Origin: Pseudobdellovibrionaceae bacterium
GTDB taxonomy: Bacteria; Bdellovibrionota; Bdellovibrionia; Bdellovibrionales; Bdellovibrionaceae
Assembly (NCBI GenBank): GCA_013359135.1
Contig: JABWCN010000005.1
Location: forward strand, 1-64,000
Direction of reading: 5' to 3'
DNA: 64,000 nt
The stretch's first letter is position 1; each line of letters begins with the position of its first letter. Under the pieces are notes generated by a model. That model saw only the letters and a list, made by a program, of their open reading frames with translations, was not told where the DNA came from and searched no databases. Made by a program: the position numbers and the translations under genes. Shown here in pieces: positions 36,423-45,919 of this stretch.

Positions 36423-38051
36423 ATGAATACGAATAAGTCAGATTATCTCATCATTGGCTCTGGCCTTGCGGGATTAGCTTCGGCGCTTAAACTAGCACAA
36501 TTAGGAAAAGTTCACTTAATTACAAAAGACATTCTCTCTTCGGCAAACTCGACTTGGGCCCAGGGAGGAATCGCTGCCGTGATTTCCAAAGAAGATAGCT
36601 TTGAGTCCCACATTCAAGACACCTTGGTTGCAGGTGCCGGACTTTGTAATCACAACACAGTTGAAAATTACGTCGCTCAGGCCCCTGAAAGAATTAAAGA
36701 TTTAATAAACTGGGGTGTTAATTTTGACAAAAGGAAAAATCATCAAACCTCAGACTCTTTTGAAATGGATTTAACAAAAGAGGGTGGGCACTCTTACCGA
36801 CGTATTCTGCACTTTGAAGATCAAACAGGTTTACATATTCACTCACAAGTTTTAAAAAAAGTTTTGGAAAATAAAAATATCACTATTTGGGAAAATACCT
36901 TTGCCATTGATTTAATTTTAAATAAACAAATAGATGCAAGTGATATGTCTTCTACTCGCTGTGTAGGCTGCTATGCTTTGGTAAAAAAGACCAACTTAGT
37001 CGAGGGTTTTCTTGCTAAAGAAGTGATTCTAGCAACTGGTGGAGCAGGTAAGGTTTATCTCTACACAACCAACTGGAGTGGAGCTACCGGTGATGGCATT
37101 GCAATGGCCTACAGAGCAGGAGCTCGCGTCGCTAATCTTGAATTCATGCAATTTCACCCAACTTGTCTTTATCACCCAGACTCTAGAAACTTTTTAATTT
37201 CCGAAGCTCTCAGAGGCGAAGGGGGGGAGCTTAAGAACTCAAGTGGCGTTGCCTTTATGAAAAAATATCATCCATTAGGCTCACTCGCTCCCAGAGATAT
37301 TGTAGCGAGATCCATAGATGCAGAGATGAAAAAATCTGGTGATCCTTGTGTTTACTTAGATATGACTCATCAAAATCCTGACTTTTTAAAATCCAGATTC
37401 CCAGCAATTTATAAAAAATGTTTGGAATACCAAATCGACCTTACTAAACAACCAATTCCAGTAGTGCCAGCGGCTCACTACCTTTGTGGAGGTGTCTTAA
37501 CAGATCTAAATGGCCAAACAGACATCAAAAACCTTTGGTGTCTTGGGGAGTCTGCATGTACTGGTTTACATGGAGCTAATAGATTAGCTTCAAACTCTCT
37601 TCTAGAATGTTTAACAATGGCTCATAACTGTTACGAAAAAATCAAAGACTCAAAAAGCACTCTGTTTCAACAAGAGCCTAGGCCCTGGTCCTATCCTGAA
37701 AAACCTGATGACGATGAAATGATTGTAATTCATCACATGTGGTCCGAGATTAGACAGTTAATGTGGAATTACATGGGGATTGTTCGCTCAAACAAACGAT
37801 TGCTTAGGGCTCAAGCTAGACTCAAGAATATCCTTCAAGAGGTAAAAGAATATTATTCAGAGTATCGTATCCACTCAGATATAATTGAGTTAAGAAATAT
37901 TGCTATTGTTGCTGATCTATCTGTGGAATGTGCCTTGAAGCGAACAGAGTCCAGAGGTATCCATTTTAATATTGATTACCCATTTTATAGTCCAGAAAAT
38001 GATTTAAAAACTAAACCACAAAATACTGTTCTTTTAAGAGGATTAAGATAG
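36423..38051 (+). CDS. nadB: L-aspartate oxidase
   Basis: 542 residues. FAD-binding GSGLAGLASAL, STWAQGGIAAV, the substrate motif EGGHSYRRILHF and GANRLASNSLLECL identify NadB, which oxidises aspartate to iminoaspartate for de novo NAD synthesis. The open frame reaches a GTG at 36405, but the ATG at 36423 has GAGGA 5 bases before it and gives the usual NadB length. nadA and nadC are not in the window. It is 12 bases ahead of the hydrolase gene, so they probably share a transcript. Confidence 0.95.
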   Translation: MNTNKSDYLIIGSGLAGLASALKLAQLGKVHLITKDILSSANSTWAQGGIAAVISKEDSFESHIQDTLVAGAGLCNHNTVENYVAQAPERIKDLINWGVNFDKRKNHQTSDSFEMDLTKEGGHSYRRILHFEDQTGLHIHSQVLKKVLENKNITIWENTFAIDLILNKQIDASDMSSTRCVGCYALVKKTNLVEGFLAKEVILATGGAGKVYLYTTNWSGATGDGIAMAYRAGARVANLEFMQFHPTCLYHPDSRNFLISEALRGEGGELKNSSGVAFMKKYHPLGSLAPRDIVARSIDAEMKKSGDPCVYLDMTHQNPDFLKSRFPAIYKKCLEYQIDLTKQPIPVVPAAHYLCGGVLTDLNGQTDIKNLWCLGESACTGLHGANRLASNSLLECLTMAHNCYEKIKDSKSTLFQQEPRPWSYPEKPDDDEMIVIHHMWSEIRQLMWNYMGIVRSNKRLLRAQARLKNILQEVKEYYSEYRIHSDIIELRNIAIVADLSVECALKRTESRGIHFNIDYPFYSPENDLKTKPQNTVLLRGLR

Positions 38052-38063
38052 ACTTAATCCTAA

Positions 38064-38924
38064 ATGAACACAGAAAAATCTTACTCAAGAAAAGAAGGCT
38101 TTTTTAAAAGCTACAAAGAAACGCAAATTTTTTTTCAAACTTGGGAAACTACTGATCCTAAGCTTCAGGTGGTTATTACCCATGGACACGGAGAGCACTC
38201 TGAGTGCTATCATCGTCTAATTGATTTTTTCGCTGGAAATCACATAAACTTCACAGCTTGGGATCTAAGAGGACATGGAAAAAGCGAGGGTAAGCGCGGT
38301 TATGCTGATACCTTCAACGATTTTGTCTATGACTTCGAAATCTTTACTGAAAGAATTAATACTCTTAACTCTGAAAATCTTCCAGTCGTTTACCTAGCCC
38401 ACTCTATGGGGGCTTTAATTCAAGAGAAATATTTTATTTCTAATACAGATTTCAGACCCGAAGCTCAAGTGTTAAGCGCACCTTTACTAGACTTCAGTTT
38501 ACCTGTTCCAGGTATCAAACAAATAGCCTCAAGAGTTTTAGACTTAATTTATCCAAAACTTACACTTTGGAATGAGATTACCTATGAAATGCTGACCAAA
38601 GACTCTGAGGTCATCAAAGAATTTGAAAAGGATAACCTTCGCCACGATGTTCTTTCAGCAAGTGTATACTTAGGAATGATTGAAAATATACGCTTAGTTC
38701 ATGACCAGGCCAAAAAAATAAAGATTCCTACTCTGATCCAAGTCTCTGAAAATGATCCCATTGTCTCTACCGCTTCATGCAAAGACTTTTACCAACAGAT
38801 ATCTTCTGCCGAAAAACGCATTCTACTTTATGGAGAAAACTCAAAGCATGAAATGTACAATGACACCAATCGTGTAAATGTTTTTAAAGATTTAAAAAAA
38901 TTTCTTGAAGGATTTTTAAAATGA
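38064..38924 (+). CDS. Lysophospholipase/monoglyceride-lipase-like alpha/beta hydrolase
   Basis: 286 residues, no signal peptide. The nucleophile elbow is AHSMGA (S114); the oxyanion region HGHGEHSECY, DLRGHGKSEG, the acid in ENDPIVS and the His in SKHEMYND complete the triad. It belongs to the PldB/monoacylglycerol-lipase group, which cleaves lysophospholipids or monoglycerides. It follows nadB by 12 bases and overlaps the next lipoprotein gene by 4, so it is in the same run. Confidence 0.87.
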   Translation: MNTEKSYSRKEGFFKSYKETQIFFQTWETTDPKLQVVITHGHGEHSECYHRLIDFFAGNHINFTAWDLRGHGKSEGKRGYADTFNDFVYDFEIFTERINTLNSENLPVVYLAHSMGALIQEKYFISNTDFRPEAQVLSAPLLDFSLPVPGIKQIASRVLDLIYPKLTLWNEITYEMLTKDSEVIKEFEKDNLRHDVLSASVYLGMIENIRLVHDQAKKIKIPTLIQVSENDPIVSTASCKDFYQQISSAEKRILLYGENSKHEMYNDTNRVNVFKDLKKFLEGFLK

Positions 38925-39562
38925 TTAAACCAAGTTGTTCTGCCATTTTTATATCAATAACCTATCTTATAGTTAACTTTTTTTTGTTTGTCGGTTGCTC
39001 CACCACAAACTCTAGCTCTGCCAAGCTAAAACTTATTTCTGAAAGTGACTATCAAATGATACTCGAGGCTAATACTCAGAGAAAACAAGTTTATTCAGGA
39101 CTCTATAATATCATGGATTTAACAACAACTTTACTTACCAGCAAGGTTGTTGATGCTCAAAATGATCAATTCGCCAGGCTTTACCTATGGGATGAAAATA
39201 AATATTCTCAAGAAAAAGCTAAAAGTTTAGACAAGATTAGTAAAGAGACTGAAGTATTTGTCAGTTTCTTTACACCTGAGCGAAAACATGATGATCTTCA
39301 TAAAAACCAAACTCTTTGGAAAGTTTTTATGGATCTAAGCAACAATGGTGAAAGTAAACGTATAGAGGGTAAAGTTAAAAAAATAAAACTTCTAACTGAA
39401 GAAATCCAAGGTTTTTACCCCTACCATAACCGCTTTGCCACTCCGTACACCATCACTTTCCCAATATCTATTAAACAAGTTGAAAGTTATACTGAGGTAA
39501 ATTTAACTATAACCGGTCCTATCGGATCAGCGACAGTTAATTTTAAAGAATTGCCTCACTAG
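38921..39562 (+). CDS. Lipoprotein of unknown function
   Basis: 213 residues. A signal peptide with lipobox FVGC near residue 26 (long hydrophobic n-region) makes it an envelope lipoprotein. The rest is charged and helical to about 160, then a beta-rich C-terminal part. No family recognised. It overlaps the hydrolase gene by ATGA (4 bases), so it is co-translated and the two may act together. It ends 38 bases before the convergent metzincin gene; no terminator hairpin is clear between them. Confidence 0.72.
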   Translation: MIKPSCSAIFISITYLIVNFFLFVGCSTTNSSSAKLKLISESDYQMILEANTQRKQVYSGLYNIMDLTTTLLTSKVVDAQNDQFARLYLWDENKYSQEKAKSLDKISKETEVFVSFFTPERKHDDLHKNQTLWKVFMDLSNNGESKRIEGKVKKIKLLTEEIQGFYPYHNRFATPYTITFPISIKQVESYTEVNLTITGPIGSATVNFKELPH

Positions 39563-39600
39563 CCTGTTATTCCCAACTAAGCAGCAGACCGTGATAAGTT

Positions 39601-40389
39601 CTAGAAACTTTTAGCATCATTTAAACATGCCTCATCGAACATAAGCGTACTACCACTTGATATGATTTGATTTACAAAATTAATCGCATCTGATTTGCCC
39701 TCGTTGAGGTAATACATAACACAATTAGTATTAGTGCAATGAGCTCCATGAGAAGAGTCATGATGTGAAGACGTAAGTGTAAGTCCATTGTTAACAAGAC
39801 CTAACGCATGTCCCATTTCATGAACTAAAGTTGACTGCTCCACATACTTTGGAACCAGAAGACTTCCTGTACCTTTAATAACATCCTTAAACATGGCAAT
39901 GAATCTAGTTCCTGTAACACTAAAACCAATAGTATTAACATTCGTCTGCCCATCACTTCCTAAAGCATTTCCTTTAAGAAAAAAAATGGAAAAATGAATT
40001 TCACTAGAATCAGAACTAGTTTTTTGAAATTTGTTACCAAGATCTACAACATCTAAAGCACTCCAAGTTGTTTTATTTTGTGCGCTAATTGAGTTCATCG
40101 AGCTTAACTCCTTGGGCACACTTATAACTACAGTCCGCCCTGAAAACAGAGCTTTTAAATTATCTTCAAAAATATTCCAATAATAATTTCCATTTGTAGT
40201 TGGTTTACCTTCATAAGGTTCAGCTCCTGGCTCATAATAGACATCAACCACGAGGGTCTTCATTTGATGAAAATAAATTTGGGTACTTGAAATTGCGGTT
40301 GTTTCTGAATTGCTAGAATTACTTTTGCAACCAGAGAAAATAACGGAAGTGAATAAAACTACTACAAAAATACTTAAAAAATTTCCCAA
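39601..40389 (-). CDS. Metzincin-like secreted zinc protease lipoprotein
   Basis: 262 residues. Lipobox FSGC (C20), so exported and lipidated. The zinc motif is HEMGHALGLVNNG, the extended metzincin HExxHxxG pattern, followed by a His-rich patch (SSHHDSSHGAHC) and a CVMYY Met-turn-like segment. It should be an envelope or prey-exposed protease. About 100 residues before the motif have no clear homology. It stands alone, divergent from nothing close and converging on the lipoprotein gene. Substrate unknown. Confidence 0.82.
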   Translation of the reverse strand: MGNFLSIFVVVLFTSVIFSGCKSNSSNSETTAISSTQIYFHQMKTLVVDVYYEPGAEPYEGKPTTNGNYYWNIFEDNLKALFSGRTVVISVPKELSSMNSISAQNKTTWSALDVVDLGNKFQKTSSDSSEIHFSIFFLKGNALGSDGQTNVNTIGFSVTGTRFIAMFKDVIKGTGSLLVPKYVEQSTLVHEMGHALGLVNNGLTLTSSHHDSSHGAHCTNTNCVMYYLNEGKSDAINFVNQIISSGSTLMFDEACLNDAKSF

Positions 40390-40493
40390 AATAGATCCTC
40401 GCTTTTAAAAATTATACAATCTCAGCTTGGCCTCTTCCTGAGATCATTTTAATAAATCACTATGTAAGGAATCAAGCTAAATCTAAATAAGGA

Positions 40494-42128
40494 TCAAGTT
40501 GATATAAGTGTTGGTTCTAAATGCGCAGCAACTCGAAGAGCATTAGCTGCAATAGTTAGCGCTGGATTAATACCTGATCCCGAGGGAAAAAATGAAGCAT
40601 CTACAATATATAAATTATCAATCCCATGAGCTTTATTATTCTTATCTACTACACTTATCAAAGGATCGTTGCCCATTCTACAAGTTCCAGAAGCATGAGC
40701 TAATCTTTGGTTGTTTTCAGCTTGCGGATAAATCTTAGCTCGAAAAGGATTAAAACTTTTTAGAGCGAGGTTTCTGAATTTTTTAAGTCTTTGCTTTGCT
40801 TCATCCCTCAATCTATACCTGATCTCAATTTGTTTCTGGTCAGCTGACAAAGAAACATAATTATCAGGATAAGAGACATCATCCATTATCATAGCCATAC
40901 ACAAATTATTTTCAAAAACTGATTTTATTTTCCACTGCCCAAAATTTTTTGCTAATAAATAAAAGGCTTTGTCTAAACAATAATTCGACAAATAATATTG
41001 ATGATACATCTCGAATAAGGTTGTTGCAATACTTGGTGGATTCCCCAAAGATTGTATTGTACCCAACTTATCTCCGTCATAAAAATAAAAATCATTCAAT
41101 GCAAGTTCTTTCAAAAAATTATGTTTTTTAGGTAAATCCATTTCGACCATACACAAATCCATGAAATGACGGCTGAAGTTTTTTCCAACTTGAGTCGATT
41201 TATTAGCTAAACCAAGTGGCCAAAATTCATTTTTTGATCTCAACAAAATAGCCGGTGATTGAATAGCTCCAGTGGCTAAAATAAATATACTACCTTTAAT
41301 AGAAATAGGCGTAGATTTCTTGTACAAGCAGTTAACTTCAGTTACTAAACTAGGAGTTGCAGAAAAATTAATCACTCTAGTTTCTGTAAGAATTTTTACC
41401 TTTGGAAACTTCAGGCTGTCATCAACTCCGCAATTAGCTGAGGTCGATTTTTCTTCAAACTCACAGACAAATGCCTGACAACAGGAACACTTTGCTTCAG
41501 GAAGCAACTTGTGACCAATAGGAAGTCTGTAAGGGTGTAAACCTTTGGACTGCCAGTTATCAAAAATTTTCTTCCCAAATACTGATAAATCTGAGTTTAT
41601 AAAGGAGGAATTTTGATATATGGGGCGAAGAGGATCCGCTTGGCCTACAACACGATACATTCTCTCGGCTTGCTCATAGTAACTTTTCAATTCTTCATAA
41701 CCAAAAGGCCAATCTACCGTTGAAGAGCCAACAAGGTTACCAAAATACCTTGTAGCCCTAAAGTCATCCGGGAAAAACCTCTCTAATGCCGCTCCATAGA
41801 GTAAAGACGATCCCCCTACTCCAGTACCTAATAAAGGTATAAACTGATGAGCTAAGACTTTACTTTTATCAATAATATATTCATGATATCTGCCAGCTTT
41901 TTTTAAAACTTCCTGATCATTACTATCTAATACATCAAATGATCGTAACAGTTCATCTGGAAATTTTCCTTTTGTTGCGTTTAGCATATCAGCCAAGGAG
42001 CATCCTGCTTCCAAATATAAAATCGATTTTCCAGTTTTTGCTAAAGCATGGCCGATTGTACCACCACCCATTCCAGTTCCAAGAATAATATAATCCCAGT
42101 GATAATTCGTAATTTCATGTAAATTCAT
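40494..42128 (-). CDS. GMC-family FAD oxidoreductase
   Basis: 544 residues. Rossmann FAD motif GTGMGGGTIGHAL near the N-terminus, ATGAIQSPAIL, ASGTCRMG (catalytic His-side region) and the C-terminal VDASFFPSGSGINPA match glucose-methanol-choline oxidoreductases. A cysteine-rich insertion (CSCCQAFVC) near residue 215 is typical of one GMC branch (CxGFxC type) and suggests a bound cluster or disulfides. The substrate is an unknown alcohol or sterol. It is divergent from an AraC-type regulator 71 bases away, which probably controls it. Confidence 0.88.
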   Translation of the reverse strand: MNLHEITNYHWDYIILGTGMGGGTIGHALAKTGKSILYLEAGCSLADMLNATKGKFPDELLRSFDVLDSNDQEVLKKAGRYHEYIIDKSKVLAHQFIPLLGTGVGGSSLLYGAALERFFPDDFRATRYFGNLVGSSTVDWPFGYEELKSYYEQAERMYRVVGQADPLRPIYQNSSFINSDLSVFGKKIFDNWQSKGLHPYRLPIGHKLLPEAKCSCCQAFVCEFEEKSTSANCGVDDSLKFPKVKILTETRVINFSATPSLVTEVNCLYKKSTPISIKGSIFILATGAIQSPAILLRSKNEFWPLGLANKSTQVGKNFSRHFMDLCMVEMDLPKKHNFLKELALNDFYFYDGDKLGTIQSLGNPPSIATTLFEMYHQYYLSNYCLDKAFYLLAKNFGQWKIKSVFENNLCMAMIMDDVSYPDNYVSLSADQKQIEIRYRLRDEAKQRLKKFRNLALKSFNPFRAKIYPQAENNQRLAHASGTCRMGNDPLISVVDKNNKAHGIDNLYIVDASFFPSGSGINPALTIAANALRVAAHLEPTLIST

Positions 42129-42199
42129 TACTATATTAGACGCGCAGTTATATATTTAAATCACTACGTTTTGTGATTTTTTTACCGTAATCTTTATTT

Positions 42200-42973
42200 A
42201 TGGATTTTATTTGCACTATAGAATACAAAAATAAAATTAATCGATTTAACTTACTAAATAAGCAAGTGATACATGTACAAAGGACTGAAAATAATTTTCA
42301 ATCAAAAAAAATTATAGAAACCTATGCTAATAATTGGTTTCTTGGTTTTATTAAAGAAAATAACGATCTTATTTCTGTTAGAAATGGCAACGATTTTATC
42401 CCTTTCAAAAAAAACTCTGCTATTTTAATCCCACCACATCATCTTGTAGAATGGCGACAGGGTGTTGGTAAGTTTCAATGGCAAGGATTTTTTTCTAAGT
42501 TACCATTACCTTCACCTAGACCTAATGAAATGATTGTTTTTCCCTATGCAAAAGAGATCCCAAAAAACTTTTTAGAACTGACCAACGAACTTTTAAACAT
42601 AAACCAATTTGAAGTTTATACAGAGAGTAAGTTCCCCTCAAGTGTTTCAGAAAAAACAAAAAAAGCCATAATTGCCAGCTATAAAGATGATTTAAAAATT
42701 ACACAACTAGCAAATCTACTAAAAATTGATCGCAGTGTGATGTGCAGAACTTTTCAAAAAAGTTATGGTTTAAGTCCAGTAAAGTTTAGACACCTCCTTA
42801 GAATTTTTGAAGGGCTAAAACTTATAAATTTTGAAAATAAAAGCATCACTTATTCAGCTTTTGATGCTGGTTTTTCAAGTTTAAATCATTTTGAAAAACA
42901 TTTTAAAGATTTTTTTGGAATTACTCCTCAAAATTTTTCTTTTAAACAACAAAAGAATAAACTAATAATTTAG
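42200..42973 (+). CDS. AraC-family transcriptional regulator
   Basis: 257 residues. The C-terminal 100 residues form the two-helix-turn-helix AraC DNA-binding domain (LKITQLANLLKIDRSVMCR, GLSPVKFRHL, AFDAGFSSLNHFEKHFKDFF). The N-terminal half is a probable ligand-sensing cupin-like domain. It is divergent from the GMC oxidoreductase gene with a 71-base gap that should hold both promoters, so that gene is the best target guess. Its end overlaps the convergent CpaF gene by 4 bases. Confidence 0.88.
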   Translation: MDFICTIEYKNKINRFNLLNKQVIHVQRTENNFQSKKIIETYANNWFLGFIKENNDLISVRNGNDFIPFKKNSAILIPPHHLVEWRQGVGKFQWQGFFSKLPLPSPRPNEMIVFPYAKEIPKNFLELTNELLNINQFEVYTESKFPSSVSEKTKKAIIASYKDDLKITQLANLLKIDRSVMCRTFQKSYGLSPVKFRHLLRIFEGLKLINFENKSITYSAFDAGFSSLNHFEKHFKDFFGITPQNFSFKQQKNKLII

Positions 42974-44064
42974 GGTATGAATAACTGTTTATCAAAAAGT
43001 AAGTTGTTATCAATAATTTCATTGTAAAAATTTGGCTTATTTCCAGTAGGTTCTAAATTTCCCTCTAATTTATCTCCCTTTTTAACTAACCTAGGAATTT
43101 TAAATATAGGAATAACATTATAGCTTCCATCTGGATTGAAACCTCTAATTTCACTAATCTCTGTGATTCTCCTCGAGCCATCTGCAAGTCTGGAAACTTG
43201 GACAATGATCTCAACAGCTGAAGATACCTGAGACCTAAGTGCTTTTTCACTGATCTTAGCGTCGCCACTTTGAGCTAGCGCCTCTAACCTCACAATTGCA
43301 TCATCAGGCGTATTAGCATGGACAGTTCCCATACATCCTTTATGACCTGTGTTCATAGCATTAATTAACTCTATAGCTTCGCTTGATCTAACCTCGCCAA
43401 CAATAATACGATCAGGCCTCAGTCTAAGTGAAGATTTAAGTAAGTCTTTCATAGAAACCTCACCCTTACCCTGAGCATCTGCCTGACGTGTTTCAAAAAA
43501 CACAACGTGTTCATAGTTAATCTTTAATTCATTTGAATCTTCAATAACTATAAGTCTTTGCCCTGAAGGAATATGACTGCAAAGAAGTGTCAATAGGGTG
43601 GTTTTTCCAGAACCGGTTCCTCCACTAACGATAATATTTTTTCCCAAACGCATACATATAACTAAAAACATGGCCCCCTTAGGAGAAAGTGCTAACTTAA
43701 CATAGTCTGCCCAATTTATTTTAGCTTGGGTAAACTTTCGAATGCTAACAATTGTACCTTTTAAAGAGCATGGCCTTATGACAGCAGCAATTCTAGAACC
43801 ATTTTTTAAACGTGCATCCAGCCTAGGGTTTTCTTCATTTATCCTTCTTCCAACACTTTGAGCTATTGAGTTTACAGCCGCTAGTAAAACATCATCATCT
43901 TGAAAGCGAACAGGAGCTCTTTCCAATCTTCCCTTTTTTTCTATAAAAATCTCATCTGGACCGTTAATTAGTATCTCTGAAACCTGAGGATCTTCCATAA
44001 AAGGCCAAATCACAGCCATATTTTGTTTGATGGTTTCATCAAAAACATTACTAATGGTGGTCAT
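42970..44064 (-). CDS. cpaF: CpaF/TadA-type secretion or pilus ATPase
   Basis: 364 residues from ATG 44064, which has AGAGGA and GGAG just upstream; the open frame goes on to a TTG at 44097. Walker A GGTGSGKTT, VIEDSNEL, the Asp box/Walker B RPDRIIVGEVRSSEAIELINAM and GTVHANTP identify a CpaF-type PilT/VirB11-like ATPase. It powers Tad/Flp pili or related secretion. No other tad/cpa gene (inner-membrane TadB/C, secretin, pilin) is nearby. It is the last gene of a three-gene run with two small proteins. Confidence 0.93.
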   Translation of the reverse strand: MTTISNVFDETIKQNMAVIWPFMEDPQVSEILINGPDEIFIEKKGRLERAPVRFQDDDVLLAAVNSIAQSVGRRINEENPRLDARLKNGSRIAAVIRPCSLKGTIVSIRKFTQAKINWADYVKLALSPKGAMFLVICMRLGKNIIVSGGTGSGKTTLLTLLCSHIPSGQRLIVIEDSNELKINYEHVVFFETRQADAQGKGEVSMKDLLKSSLRLRPDRIIVGEVRSSEAIELINAMNTGHKGCMGTVHANTPDDAIVRLEALAQSGDAKISEKALRSQVSSAVEIIVQVSRLADGSRRITEISEIRGFNPDGSYNVIPIFKIPRLVKKGDKLEGNLEPTGNKPNFYNEIIDNNLLFDKQLFIP

Positions 44065-44107
44065 TCTCCAAATCCTCTCGAAATTTTTCGCAAACAAAAC
44101 ATAATCA

Positions 44108-44608
44108 CTATTTATCAGAAGCTAGTTTTCTATCTTCATCAACAACAATAACTTTCCCTTTAATTTCAGTTTCAGGACAATTAAAACTATAAATACCTTC
44201 TAACTTTGGATTTATTTGAAACATCTTTGGCTTTCCAAACAAAGTATTATGATTTTCAGAAAAGGCCTCAAATGAAAAACTAATGTTTTTATTTTTTTCA
44301 TTCACATTAACGACATGAAATTTATAATTATGTCCTTTTCTGAGCTTTATTGTTTCAGGTATAAACCCTGTTTCCGTATTCAATATAACAATTTCTTGTG
44401 TTGGACCACTGACTTCAAATACAGACTCAAAAATACCAGCTGGTTTCTCTGCTGTATCCATAGATTTTGTCTTAGATTCTTCTTTCACACTATCAAAATC
44501 GATTTGCCTTCTGGAAAAGTCAATTTCCCAGGCTTTAACGTGAATAGAACCAAAGAAAAAAATAACACTAATGAAGAATCGAACGATCCTGATACTCGCA
44601 GAACTCAC
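44108..44608 (-). CDS. Secreted cupredoxin-like protein
   Basis: 166 residues from GTG 44608, which has GGAGG 6 bases before it (the frame also extends to TTG 44614). Signal peptide about 1-26. The mature C-terminal 90 residues show a beta-sandwich of the cupredoxin type (GFIPETIKLRKGHNYKFHV, SFNCPE). The usual copper His/Cys set is incomplete: the loop has Cys in FNCPE but no clear second His after it. So copper binding is doubtful. It overlaps the upstream 92-residue gene by 41 bases and precedes CpaF by 43. Confidence 0.7.
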   Translation of the reverse strand: MSSASIRIVRFFISVIFFFGSIHVKAWEIDFSRRQIDFDSVKEESKTKSMDTAEKPAGIFESVFEVSGPTQEIVILNTETGFIPETIKLRKGHNYKFHVVNVNEKNKNISFSFEAFSENHNTLFGKPKMFQINPKLEGIYSFNCPETEIKGKVIVVDEDRKLASDK

Positions 44609-44846
44609 GAGCAACCTCCATAGCTAAATAATGTAAAGACTTTTGATCCATTTTTTTCATTTCATTTACGATTTGATTAAAATCATTAGAACACGAATTT
44701 ATTGTTTTAAAGGTTTTTTGAACTGACTCCATATTATGTGCCATTTCTTTAGTGATTGAATTCCAATCCATGCTAAGAACTGGATCAATAGCTCCAATGG
44801 TATATAAAGCATCAAATACTAACTGAAGATTTCCTTGTAAAAACAT
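44568..44846 (-). CDS. Small helical protein of unknown function
   Basis: 92 residues, no signal peptide, largely alpha-helical (regular heptad-like spacing through about 30-80). GGGGGA precedes the ATG at 44846. First gene of the CpaF run; its last 41 bases overlap the cupredoxin-like gene in another frame, a long overlap for this chromosome. Two Cys (C52, C83) are present. I do not recognise the family. Its position suggests a role linked to the CpaF ATPase or its envelope partner. Confidence 0.7.
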   Translation of the reverse strand: MFLQGNLQLVFDALYTIGAIDPVLSMDWNSITKEMAHNMESVQKTFKTINSCSNDFNQIVNEMKKMDQKSLHYLAMEVAREFCEYQDRSILH

Positions 44847-44998
44847 ATTTCCCCCGAATTCCTTTCAAAGGTTATGAGTGTGAAGCACTAAAGGCTCTCG
44901 AGGTTAATATTCGGAAAGCTATTTTTTTTCTTGAGTCAAAATGAGAAAAACATTTAAAATCAGGACTAACAAACTGTTTTAACTATGGAGTACTACCA

Positions 44999-45919
44999 AT
45001 GGCCGGCACCAGCTTACTGATGTTACTTGATGATATAACCACTGTTCTTGATGATGTTGCAGTTCTTACTAAAGTGGCAGCAAAAAAAACCTCTGGTGTA
45101 CTTGGTGATGATTTGGCATTAAATGCCCAACAAGTGACTGGTGTTTCTGCGGACAGAGAACTTCCTGTTGTCTTAGCTGTTGCAAAAGGCTCCTTGGTTA
45201 ATAAACTAATTCTTACACCTCTAGCTCTAGCAATCAGTTTTTATTCTCCTAAATTAATCACTCCTCTTCTTATGATTGGTGGGTTGTATCTTTGCTTCGA
45301 AGGTGCTGAAAAAGTGTGGCATCATATACTTAAAAAACTTCACCAGAAATCTGAATCTGACAATACTAATAGCCTTGAAAATTTATCAATCCTTCCACTA
45401 ACTCCTGAAGAAATTGTTACCTATGAGAAAAAAAAGATTCAAGGAGCTATCAAGACTGATTTTATTCTATCAGCAGAAATAATTACCATCACACTTGGAA
45501 CTATTGCAGAGCAAGTCATTTCAACTCAAATTTATGTTTTAATTGGCGTTTCTTTAATAATGACTGTTGGAGTTTATGGCTTAGTCGCGGCTATTGTAAA
45601 AATTGATGACCTAGGTCTTCATTGGTTAAAATCAAAAAAAGTAAGTTTAAAAAAAACAGGTCAATTTCTATTGACGTTGGCTCCTTCACTGATGAGAACT
45701 CTCTCAATAGCTGGAACTACAGCCATGTTTTTGGTTGGAGGAAATATATTCATCCATGGATTTCCTTTTCTTCATCATCTTGTAGAATCATTTTCTGCAC
45801 AAGTAGGTTTATGGCCTAACCTAGTTATTGCAGTTTTTGAAGGGCTTATCGGCTTAGTTTGTGGTTCGGTCATTTTACTTAATATAACCGCTTTTAAAAA
45901 AATTAGTTCTCACCTCTAA
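44999..45919 (+). CDS. DUF808 (YedI-like) inner-membrane protein
   Basis: 306 residues, about eight membrane segments. The N-terminal SLLMLLDDITTVLDDVA and AAKKTSGVLGDDLALNAQQ blocks, and GLYLCFEGAEK, match the DUF808/YedI family at normal length. The role is unknown in any organism. It is divergent from the small CpaF-linked gene across 152 bases, and its last 17 bases overlap the convergent lipoprotein gene. No transport or enzyme motif can be read. Confidence 0.93.
   Translation: MAGTSLLMLLDDITTVLDDVAVLTKVAAKKTSGVLGDDLALNAQQVTGVSADRELPVVLAVAKGSLVNKLILTPLALAISFYSPKLITPLLMIGGLYLCFEGAEKVWHHILKKLHQKSESDNTNSLENLSILPLTPEEIVTYEKKKIQGAIKTDFILSAEIITITLGTIAEQVISTQIYVLIGVSLIMTVGVYGLVAAIVKIDDLGLHWLKSKKVSLKKTGQFLLTLAPSLMRTLSIAGTTAMFLVGGNIFIHGFPFLHHLVESFSAQVGLWPNLVIAVFEGLIGLVCGSVILLNITAFKKISSHL

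Noticed and set aside
44315-44623. A 102-codon plus-strand open frame
   Set aside because: Antisense to the cupredoxin-like gene; no ribosome site and an odd Cys/Phe-rich composition. A shadow.
42970-44846. Full Tad/Flp pilus locus
   Set aside because: Only the CpaF ATPase is present; no TadB/C, secretin, pilin or prepilin peptidase in the window.
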